Positions 1 to 5,277 of a stretch of 10,557 nucleotides of DNA are shown in pieces. The notes below the pieces were generated by a model. The model was given only the letters and a program-made list of their open reading frames with translations, did no database searches and was not told the DNA's origin. This DNA is from Galactobacter sp. Its GTDB lineage: Bacteria; Actinomycetota; Actinomycetes; Actinomycetales; Micrococcaceae. The number at the start of each line of letters is the position of its first letter. Positions within the stretch are counted from its first letter, which is position 1. The position numbers were made by a program, and so were the translations under genes. The stretch lies in contig JALAHE010000027.1 of NCBI GenBank assembly GCA_022712075.1, positions 1 through 10,557 of the forward strand, in the 5' to 3' direction.

Positions 1-357
1 GTCCTCGTACACGTGGCCGCCGGCCACGAGCTTGGCGATGACCTCGGCGTAGATCTCGCCGCGCTGGCTCTGGCGGTAGGGCTCGTGGGGGCCGCCCACG
101 CGCACGCCCTCGTCCCAGTCGATGCCCAGCCACTGCAGGGCGTCGATCACCTGGTTGAACGACTCCTCCGAATCGCGCGCGGCGTCCGTGTCCTCGATGC
201 GGAACACCAGCTTGCCGCCGGTGTGGCGGGCGTAGGCCCAGTTGAAGAGGGCCGTACGGACCATGCCAACGTGGGGGGTGCCGGTGGGCGAGGGGCAGAA
301 GCGCACGCGCACCGGCGTGGAGTCAGAAACGGTGGGGAGAGAGGCGGTGAAGCTCAT
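1..357 (-). CDS. gltX: Glutamyl-tRNA synthetase, N-terminal part (runs off left edge)
   Basis: Class I aminoacyl-tRNA synthetase that charges tRNA-Glu (and, in bacteria using the amidotransferase route, may also charge tRNA-Gln) in the cytoplasm. Only the first 119 codons are present; the rest lies beyond base 1. The reading runs from ATG at 357 as MSFTASLPTVSDSTPVRVRF. The ATP-binding HIGH region is PSPTGTPHVGMVRTALFN (residues 22-39, with H29-V-G-M as the HIGH signature), followed by the Rossmann-fold stretch LVFRIEDTD (50-58). These are hallmark GluRS sequences, and the T-P-H-V-G form is what I remember from actinobacterial enzymes. No Shine-Dalgarno precedes the ATG. Instead a TAGAAT box sits 8 bp upstream, suggesting a leaderless or nearly leaderless mRNA. 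The KMSKS motif and anticodon domain cannot be assessed. Confidence 0.96.
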   Translation of the reverse strand, partial: MSFTASLPTVSDSTPVRVRFCPSPTGTPHVGMVRTALFNWAYARHTGGKLVFRIEDTDAARDSEESFNQVIDALQWLGIDWDEGVRVGGPHEPYRQSQRGEIYAEVIAKLVAGGHVYED

Positions 358-365
358 GGTTCACT

Positions 366-371
366 ATTCTA
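366..371 (-). promoter_or_regulatory. Putative leaderless -10 box of gltX
   Basis: Read on minus, TAGAAT lies 8 bp before the gltX ATG (357). It matches the actinobacterial TANNNT -10 element, and transcription starting about 7 bases downstream would begin at or beside the start codon. There is no purine-rich ribosome binding site in the gap, which fits. No good -35 hexamer is visible about 17 bp upstream; that region is taken up by a GC-rich hairpin sequence (384-405). Confidence 0.55.
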
Positions 372-383
372 CGCGGCGCCGCG

Positions 384-405
384 GGCGTCTCCGTCTGGGG
401 ACGCC
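384..405. repeat. Inverted repeat, 9-bp arms, gltX upstream region
   Basis: Arms 384-392 (GGCGTCTCC) and 397-405 (GGGGACGCC) pair with a single T:G wobble around a GTCT tetraloop. It sits 13-34 bp upstream of the gltX -10 box, where a -35 element or an activator/repressor site would be. It could be an operator, or simply chance pairing in GC-rich DNA; nothing else supports a role. Confidence 0.35.
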
Positions 406-416
406 GCGTCGCGATC

Positions 417-438
417 TGGCGACATCCCCTTGTCGCCA
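417..438. repeat. Perfect inverted repeat, 8-bp arms and 6-bp spacer, possible operator
   Basis: TGGCGACA (417-424), spacer TCCCCT, then TGTCGCCA (431-438). The arms are exact reverse complements with centres 14 bp apart, a geometry compatible with a dimeric regulator. The right arm overlaps the candidate -35 (430-435) proposed for the downstream plus-strand secreted-protein gene, so a bound protein could affect that promoter. The regulator is unknown. Confidence 0.4.
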
Positions 439-457
439 CCGAGGGTTCACGTAGCTT
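430..457 (+). promoter_or_regulatory. Candidate promoter of the beta-solenoid protein gene
   Basis: TTGTCG (430-435) and TAGCTT (452-457) are separated by 16 bp and lie about 85 bp before the GTG start at 542. Both hexamers match the sigma-70-type consensus only partly. The choice rests on spacing and on the absence of a better pair in 358-541. Confidence 0.28.
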
Positions 458-487
458 CAATCGTGTTCATGCATCCTGTCGATGCCT

Positions 488-502
488 GGGGCACCGTGCC
501 CC
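488..502. repeat. Perfect odd palindrome GGGGCAC-C-GTGCCCC
   Basis: A 15-bp element with exact 7-bp arms around one central base, lying between the candidate promoter and the ribosome binding site of the gene at 542. In mRNA it could form a short 5-bp GC stem; in DNA it could be a regulator site. Its position in the presumed 5' leader is its only functional hint. Confidence 0.35.
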
Positions 503-527
503 GAGCTTCACTCCTGTCTGAAGACCG

Positions 528-532
528 AAAGG
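528..532 (+). promoter_or_regulatory. Ribosome binding site fixing the GTG start at 542
   Basis: AAAGG lies 9 bases before GTG 542. It favours that codon over an in-frame ATG at 482, because the protein read from 542 starts directly with a textbook signal peptide. Starting at 482 would add 20 residues, including two cysteines, ahead of the signal sequence. Confidence 0.6.
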
Positions 533-541
533 CCTCTCACC

Positions 542-1165
542 GTGAAAAAGATCCTCAGCCTCGCAGCCGCCCTCGCCCTCGCCGGCACAGGCCTCCTCGC
601 GGCCACCCCGGCCCACGCGGCCACGCCGGGATGCTCCGGCACCCTGAGCAACAAGACCATCACCGGCAACCTCTCGGTGCCGGCCGGCAAGAGCTGCACG
701 CTCTCCTCCAGCCGCGTGTACGGGAACGTGACGCTCGGCAAGGGCGCCTCGCTGCGCGTCACCGGCGGCCAGGTGTCTGGCAATGTGACGGCCACCAACG
801 CCCCCAAGGACGTGCGCTTCGAGCGCACCACCGTCCGGGGAAACGTCAGCGTCAGCGCCGGCCGCTCCGTCAGCCTCGCCTCCACCCAGCTGGGCGGCAA
901 CCTCTCAGTGTCCGGCCTCTCCGGCCGCGCGTCGCTCGCCTCCAGCAAGGTGTCCGGCAACGCCTACCTCGCCCGAGCGGCCTCCGTGGGCCTGTGGGCC
1001 AACACGGTGTACGGCTCGCTGCGGGTGGATTCCTCCCGCAACGTGGTGCTCAACAAGACACGGGTGTGGGGCAACCTCTCCTGCGCCAAGAACTCACCGG
1101 CCCCGAAGGGTAGCGGCAACAAGGTGACCGGTTCCAAGAGCGGACAGTGCCGCACGCTGCGGTGA
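542..1165 (+). CDS. Secreted beta-solenoid-type repeat protein, function unknown
   Basis: A 207-residue protein starting at GTG 542. Residues 1-26 are a Sec signal peptide: KK n-region, Ala/Leu-rich core, and TPAHA-A as the likely cleavage site. The rest is nearly all tandem repeats of 19-20 residues with the consensus xGN(V/L)xVxxGxSVxLxxSxV. Units begin near residues 41, 60, 79, 99, 118, 138, 157 and 176. Regular G-N corners and alternating small or branched residues suggest a right-handed parallel beta-helix of about seven to eight coils. Four cysteines lie at the two ends (C31, C52; C181, C203), possibly closing the caps by disulfides. There are no catalytic motifs, sorting signal or membrane anchor. 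I recall similar G-N-V repeat proteins ending in a Cys-Pro-Ala-Pro-Gly-rich tail as uncharacterised secreted actinobacterial proteins. It faces the PLD-like gene across a shared terminator. It may bind envelope glycans or be a structural or adhesive surface protein, but nothing proves either. Confidence 0.85.
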   Translation: MKKILSLAAALALAGTGLLAATPAHAATPGCSGTLSNKTITGNLSVPAGKSCTLSSSRVYGNVTLGKGASLRVTGGQVSGNVTATNAPKDVRFERTTVRGNVSVSAGRSVSLASTQLGGNLSVSGLSGRASLASSKVSGNAYLARAASVGLWANTVYGSLRVDSSRNVVLNKTRVWGNLSCAKNSPAPKGSGNKVTGSKSGQCRTLR

Positions 1166-1205
1166 GCGTCCTTCGCGCCGAGCCCTTGGCCTGCGCGTGA
1201 GAACA

Positions 1206-1243
1206 GCAAGGCCCGCCACCGATCCATCGGTGGCGGGCCTTGC
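1206..1243. terminator. Bidirectional hairpin terminator between convergent genes
   Basis: A perfect 18-bp inverted repeat (1206-1223 and 1226-1243) separated by only CC; the stem contains GGCCCGCCACC. It starts 40 bp after the plus-strand stop (1165) and ends 31 bp after the minus-strand stop (1275). On both strands the stem ends in TTGC, followed by a mixed rather than pure T run. Location and symmetry make it the shared terminator for the two convergent genes. Confidence 0.88.
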
Positions 1244-1274
1244 CTTGCGGTCGCCCCGCGGCGACCGCGCGCGC

Positions 1275-3329
1275 TTAGGTATTGCGGTTGAGGTTGGCGT
1301 TCCACAGGAGGTTGAACTGCTGGCCCGACTGCTGTCGCAGAGAGGTCAGGCCCCCGCTGGTCCGCGCCGCGGAATCGGTTAGGAGCAGCATGTTCTCGTT
1401 GTTAGCAAACAGGCCGGCCTTGGTGAAGTTCTGCGCTCCGCCGTACCAAACGAAACGGTTCGGGGCCCCGTTGAAGGTCACCTTGTTCGCTTCCACCGTC
1501 TTCAGGTGCATCAGGGTGCGGTAGCGGATCTCCATCTTGCCGCCCTTGCCGCCCGCGGCGCCGCTGGCCTGGGCCTTGCGCGCGATGGCGGTCAGGCGGG
1601 CAGTGGTGGAGTCCTGGGAAACGAACGCTCCGCCGTAGCTGACGACAAACTGAATCCGGCAGCCCTCACGGGCGAGCCGGATCAGGTCGGCCTCGATACG
1701 GTTCAGGCGGGATTCCGACCACAGATAGTTGGACACCCGCAGCGTGGACCCGGCGGTGCACTTCATGGACTTCAGCAGCGTGCGCGCCGGATCCTCCACA
1801 CCTGACGTCTTGGGGAAGAAGTCGGCCTTCATGGTCACACCCGCGTCGCCCGAACGATTCTGCGCTGCGGCGGAGGGCAGGACCAGCGCCTGGTGCCCGT
1901 ACACCCGCAATTGCTGGTGTTTCTTGAGGCCTGCGACCTTCTTGCAGGCCGCCTCTCCCGCCGAGCAGGCGCGCATCTTGTTGTACTCCGACACGGTGTC
2001 GGCGTAGAGGGCGCCGGCGTCACGCACACCCACGGCGTTGTGCCAGTACTTCAGGACCTGACGATCGTTGAAGTTCGAGGAGGAGTACCACACATACGGA
2101 TCAACCTTCTTGGTGTCCCAATTGGTATCCGAAATGGCGAGGAACTTGGAATGATTGACGCCGATCAGCCGATCCTTGGCCGCGCGCGCCGACTCGAAGT
2201 TGAAGCAGCCTCCCTGGCAGACCGTCACAGTTGACCACTTGCGAAGAGCGCTGACGGTCGAAGACTTCAACCCGCTATTGCGCTGCTCGAGCACGAAACG
2301 GACCTTGACCCCGTCCACGCGGGCCTTGTATTCGAGGGCCCGGAAGAGGCCAACGGTTGACTTGTCAGCGTCGGAAACGATGTACGTGGCCATGGTGACG
2401 GTACTGCCACGCTTGGCAGCACACACGGCTCGAATCAACGGGTCGACGATGCCCTTGCCGTTGGTGGCAGCGGGGATCCAGGTCTTGACCCGCTTGCCCT
2501 TGACCGTCTCATATCCCCACTTGCCGCCGTCGGGGCGGTTGTAGGTGTAGCTCACTCGAGTCGGCGCCGCGCCCGCCGAGACACACTTGTAGACGCCGTA
2601 CACGGAACGTGTGGAGGAGTACTTCGTGACGCGCGCGGGCGTCGTGAGCTTGGCTCGCAGCTGGTTGAGCCCAGCCGTCAGGACCGGGCGCAAGGTGAGA
2701 GTCGCGTTCGTGCGCGGCAGCTTGCCGCTGGCCACGGTGACCCAGCTGTTGCCCTTCTTCCGTTGCAGAATCACGGAGCTCTTCACGGGGGCGCCGCTCG
2801 TCTTCACGGTCACCGAGAGTCTCGTTCCTTGAACTGCCGCGCTGGAGCTCGCGACAGTAGCCCCGACCGCCTGGCGCTTGGCCGTCCACGCGCCGGTCGC
2901 CCGGACGGCGGATCGCGCCGAGGGCACGTCCACACGGAAGGTGGAAGCGCTCACGTTCCGGGTCCAGGTAGACAGGGTGGCTGCGCCGTTGCGCGCCGTT
3001 TTGGCTGAGGCCACGGTCACCCACGACGAGCCGCGTCGTTCCTGAAGCCTGACGGTGCGCACGCCCTGCGAGCGGACCTTGACGGGGACAAAGACCTTGG
3101 CGCCGTAAACAAAGGTGTTCGGCGCCTTGAGGCTCGAGAGGGCCCCTAGGCGCTGCACCGAGGCGAGCCCGGCCGGGGCTGAAACGGCAGCGGGGGAAGT
3201 GACCGCGGGCCGGGCCAGGCCCGACGTCGCAGGGGCGGCTTGCGCCGCAGGCGCGACAAGGGCGCTGGCAACGACGGCTACGGCCGCTGCAACCGCACCC
3301 AGGGCGCGAAAGGGAAAGAGGTGCTGCAC
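1275..3329 (-). CDS. Secreted phospholipase D superfamily protein with N-terminal Ig-like region
   Basis: 684 residues from GTG 3329. Residues 1-32 form a signal peptide (Ala/Val core ending AAQAAPA). Residues about 70-245 look like two beta-sandwich (Ig-like) units, each with an LQ-x-(R/K)-(R/K)-G-x-SWVTVAS strand (95-108 and 188-201). From about 295 follows a two-half PLD fold. The first active-site region has HSKFLAISD (H393, K395) and then VWYSSSNFN; the second has HLKTVEAN (H608, K610) and then VWYGGAQNF and NNENMLL. PLD enzymes use paired HxKxxxxD motifs. Here the first Asp is one residue late and the second is Asn. All eight cysteines align with those of the paralogue at 5278-7155, pointing to extracellular disulfides. 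A TTG at 3341 would add four residues, but GGAG lies 6 bases before the GTG, so the GTG is preferred. The substrate (phospholipid, nucleic acid or other phosphodiester) is unknown. Confidence 0.88.
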   Translation of the reverse strand: MQHLFPFRALGAVAAAVAVVASALVAPAAQAAPATSGLARPAVTSPAAVSAPAGLASVQRLGALSSLKAPNTFVYGAKVFVPVKVRSQGVRTVRLQERRGSSWVTVASAKTARNGAATLSTWTRNVSASTFRVDVPSARSAVRATGAWTAKRQAVGATVASSSAAVQGTRLSVTVKTSGAPVKSSVILQRKKGNSWVTVASGKLPRTNATLTLRPVLTAGLNQLRAKLTTPARVTKYSSTRSVYGVYKCVSAGAAPTRVSYTYNRPDGGKWGYETVKGKRVKTWIPAATNGKGIVDPLIRAVCAAKRGSTVTMATYIVSDADKSTVGLFRALEYKARVDGVKVRFVLEQRNSGLKSSTVSALRKWSTVTVCQGGCFNFESARAAKDRLIGVNHSKFLAISDTNWDTKKVDPYVWYSSSNFNDRQVLKYWHNAVGVRDAGALYADTVSEYNKMRACSAGEAACKKVAGLKKHQQLRVYGHQALVLPSAAAQNRSGDAGVTMKADFFPKTSGVEDPARTLLKSMKCTAGSTLRVSNYLWSESRLNRIEADLIRLAREGCRIQFVVSYGGAFVSQDSTTARLTAIARKAQASGAAGGKGGKMEIRYRTLMHLKTVEANKVTFNGAPNRFVWYGGAQNFTKAGLFANNENMLLLTDSAARTSGGLTSLRQQSGQQFNLLWNANLNRNT

Positions 3330-3335
3330 GAATGA

Positions 3336-3339
3336 CTCC
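3336..3339 (-). promoter_or_regulatory. Shine-Dalgarno that selects GTG 3329
   Basis: On minus, GGAG is followed by TCATTC and then GTG (3329), a 6-base spacing. The in-frame TTG at 3341 has only a TTCTTCTTC pyrimidine run upstream and no ribosome binding site, so the longer reading is unlikely. Confidence 0.6.
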
Positions 3340-3365
3340 AAGAAGAAGAACCGAGTGATCCTTCT

Positions 3366-3394
3366 AGGCTATGCATTGGATGAACCCCTGTCTA
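3366..3394 (-). promoter_or_regulatory. Promoter of the secreted PLD-like gene
   Basis: On minus, TAGACA (3389-3394) matches TTGACA at 5 of 6 positions. A 17-bp spacer leads to TAGCCT (3366-3371, TANNNT form), 36 bp before the GTG start. The pair sits in the 87-bp gap after the FAH gene, so this gene probably has its own transcript. The -10 and next bases (TA-G-CCTAGAAGG) recur almost exactly upstream of the paralogous PLD gene. Confidence 0.55.
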
Positions 3395-3416
3395 ACCCCC
3401 GCACCGGCGCGTCAGG

Positions 3417-4181
3417 TTACTCCCCGACGATATGCGTCGTGAGCGTTCCGATGCCCTCGATCGTGACGTCAACGCGGTCCCCTTCGCGGACGAGGCCCAC
3501 GCCGGCGGGCGTACCGGTCAGCAAAACGTCGCCGGGCAGCAGGGTGAACGCCGCGGAGGCCTGAGCCACCAGCGCACGGACGCCGTGGACCATCTCGGAG
3601 GTTGAACCGTCCTGCTTGAGCTCGCCGTTGACCTCGGTCTGCAGCGTCAAGTCTTCCGGATCAAGCTCCGTCTCGATCCACGGACCAAGCGGGCACGCAC
3701 CATCGAAGCCCTTAGCCCGGGCCCATTGGCCGTCGGTGGCCTGGACATCGCGGGCGGTGAGGTCGTTGGCCACGGTGTACCCAAAGATCACGTCCTCGGC
3801 GGACTCGGCCGGAACGTCTTTGCAGATGCGGCCGATGACCACGGCCAGTTCGCCCTCAAACGAGACTTGCTCGGAGAACGAAGGAAGCCGGACCGGCTCA
3901 CCGGGGCCAACCACCGAGGTGTTCGGCTTGAAGAACATCAGCGGGCTCTCGGGAACCGCGTTTCCGAGCTCGGCCGCGTGTTCGGCGTAGTTACGACCGA
4001 AGCCCACGACCTTGGAGCGCGGGATGATCGGTGCCACCAGGCGGACATCGTCCAGTGCATGCCGGGTTCCGGTCGGCTGCACTCCGTGGAAGAACGGGTC
4101 GCCGCTCAGGGCCACGACTTCATCGCCCTCCACGACGGCGTAGAACGGCTCGGCATCAAGAACACAACGGGCGATTCGCAT
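3417..4181 (-). CDS. Fumarylacetoacetate hydrolase family protein
   Basis: 254 residues, the usual length of the short bacterial FAH-family enzymes, which cleave a C-C bond in acylpyruvate-type or beta-diketone substrates using a divalent metal. Family signatures are KVVGFGRNYAEHA (57-69), MFFKP (82-86), and FEGELAVVIG (108-117) with metal-binding E109 and E111. These are followed by NDLTARDVQ (139-147) with metal-binding D140, AKGFD (157-161) and LTGTPAGVG (221-229). It is cytoplasmic, with no signal peptide. The exact substrate is not readable from sequence; fumarylpyruvate, acylpyruvate or oxaloacetate tautomer are all options. It lies 37 bp after galE on the same strand but has a TAGGCT box 6 bp before its ATG and no Shine-Dalgarno, so it is probably transcribed separately as a leaderless mRNA. 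I recall an FAH gene next to gltX in related Micrococcaceae, so this looks like the ancestral neighbour of gltX. Confidence 0.93.
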   Translation of the reverse strand: MRIARCVLDAEPFYAVVEGDEVVALSGDPFFHGVQPTGTRHALDDVRLVAPIIPRSKVVGFGRNYAEHAAELGNAVPESPLMFFKPNTSVVGPGEPVRLPSFSEQVSFEGELAVVIGRICKDVPAESAEDVIFGYTVANDLTARDVQATDGQWARAKGFDGACPLGPWIETELDPEDLTLQTEVNGELKQDGSTSEMVHGVRALVAQASAAFTLLPGDVLLTGTPAGVGLVREGDRVDVTIEGIGTLTTHIVGE

Positions 4182-4187
4182 GGGACC

Positions 4188-4193
4188 AGCCTA
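4188..4193 (-). promoter_or_regulatory. Putative leaderless -10 box of the FAH gene
   Basis: On minus, TAGGCT is followed by GGTCCC and then ATG (4181). The 6-bp distance places the transcription start on or next to the A of ATG. There is no clear -35 hexamer; the upstream DNA is the 3' end of galE. Confidence 0.5.
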
Positions 4194-4218
4194 GTGCGCT
4201 TCGGCCACCCCCTTCGCC

Positions 4219-5253
4219 TCAGGCGTCGGCATCCCCGTCGGAGTTCTCGTACCCGAAGGGATTGTTGCGCTGCCAGTTCCAACTATCCCTGGCCACATCC
4301 TCGAGGCCACGCTCGGCCTTCCAATGCAACTCGACCCGCGCGCGGCTCGGGTCAGCGACCAATTCGGCGACGTCGCCGGGACGTCGGTCGACGATCTCGA
4401 ACGGGATGCTCTTGCCGCTGGCGCGCTCGAACGCCCTGACGACCTCGAGGACGCTGTTGCCCTCTCCGGTGCCCAGGTTCCAAGCACGGGCACCGGGGAA
4501 TTCGGGCAAGGCCTCCAGCGCGGCAACGTGCCCTGCGGCCAGGTCGACGACGTGGATGAAGTCGCGGACCCCTGTGCCGTCCGGCGTCGGGTAGTCGCCG
4601 CCGTACACGCTCAGGTGGTCGCGGCGGCCCACGGCGACCTGAGAGACGTACGGCATGAGGTTGTTGGGAATGTCCCGAGGGTCCTCGCCAATGCGACCGG
4701 AGGCGTGGGCGCCCACTGGGTTGAAGTAGCGCAGCTTCGCCACGTGCCAGCTGGGGTCCGAGGCCGCGAGATCGTCCAAGATCTGCTCGATCTGAAGCTT
4801 CGTGGTGCCGTAGGGGTTCGTGGTGCCGAGCGGCAGATCCTCGGCGCAGCGTGACGCCCCAGACGTGCCGTACACGGTGGCGGAGGAGCTGAAGACGAGC
4901 TGACACACGCCGTTGGCCTGCATAGCATCCAGCAGATTGAGCGTGCCCACCACATTCGTGCGGTAGTACCGCAGCGGTTGGGCGGTCGACTCCCCCACGG
5001 CCTTGAGCCCGGCGAAGTGGATCACGGCGTCGAAGTTTCCAACCGACAGCACGCGGTCCACGGCGTCCGCGTCTAGCAGGTCGCCCTCGATGAGCTCGAT
5101 GTCGCGGCCTGCCAGCTCAGCCACGCGCCGGACAGCCTCCGGCGAGGAGTTGTCGAAGTTATCGAAGATCACGGGCTCGTGCCCGGCCTCAATCAGGGCA
5201 AGAACGGTGTGGCTACCGATGTATCCGGCGCCGCCGGTGGTCAGGACACGCAT
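4219..5253 (-). CDS. galE: UDP-glucose 4-epimerase
   Basis: A 344-residue short-chain dehydrogenase/reductase family enzyme interconverting UDP-glucose and UDP-galactose through an NAD-linked 4-keto intermediate in the cytoplasm. The Rossmann dinucleotide motif is TGGAGYIGSH (6-15). The catalytic set is S124 in FSSSATVYG, Y148 and K152 in NPYGTTKLQ, almost the same positions as in the E. coli enzyme. Also typical are YRTNVVGTLNLL (97-108), RYFNPVGAH (175-183) and RDFIHVVDLA (230-239). The length is normal, with a short acidic tail (ENSDGDADA). The start is ATG 5253, 24 bp after the upstream PLD gene's stop. It has no Shine-Dalgarno but a TAGAAT box 6 bp before the ATG. No galT or galK is adjacent, which favours supplying UDP-galactose for envelope polymers over a dedicated galactose operon, though that is inference. 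Confidence 0.95.
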   Translation of the reverse strand: MRVLTTGGAGYIGSHTVLALIEAGHEPVIFDNFDNSSPEAVRRVAELAGRDIELIEGDLLDADAVDRVLSVGNFDAVIHFAGLKAVGESTAQPLRYYRTNVVGTLNLLDAMQANGVCQLVFSSSATVYGTSGASRCAEDLPLGTTNPYGTTKLQIEQILDDLAASDPSWHVAKLRYFNPVGAHASGRIGEDPRDIPNNLMPYVSQVAVGRRDHLSVYGGDYPTPDGTGVRDFIHVVDLAAGHVAALEALPEFPGARAWNLGTGEGNSVLEVVRAFERASGKSIPFEIVDRRPGDVAELVADPSRARVELHWKAERGLEDVARDSWNWQRNNPFGYENSDGDADA

Positions 5254-5259
5254 GGAGCC

Positions 5260-5265
5260 ATTCTA
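5260..5265 (-). promoter_or_regulatory. Putative leaderless -10 box of galE
   Basis: On minus, TAGAAT is followed by GGCTCC and then ATG (5253). It is the same layout as upstream of the FAH gene, leuB and the sensor kinase. Any -35 would fall inside the 3' end of the upstream PLD gene; no convincing one is visible. Confidence 0.55.
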
Positions 5266-5277
5266 AGGAGAACAGTC

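Noticed and set aside
482..541. ATG 482 as start of the solenoid protein
   Set aside because: It would put 20 non-hydrophobic residues before the signal peptide, whereas GTG 542 has a well-placed AAAGG and begins directly with KKILSLAAALALA.
13..1113. A 366-codon open frame on plus across gltX and the solenoid gene
   Set aside because: It is antisense to gltX and then out of frame with the signal-peptide-bearing repeat protein; its composition is Arg/Gly/Pro-rich with no recognisable domain.
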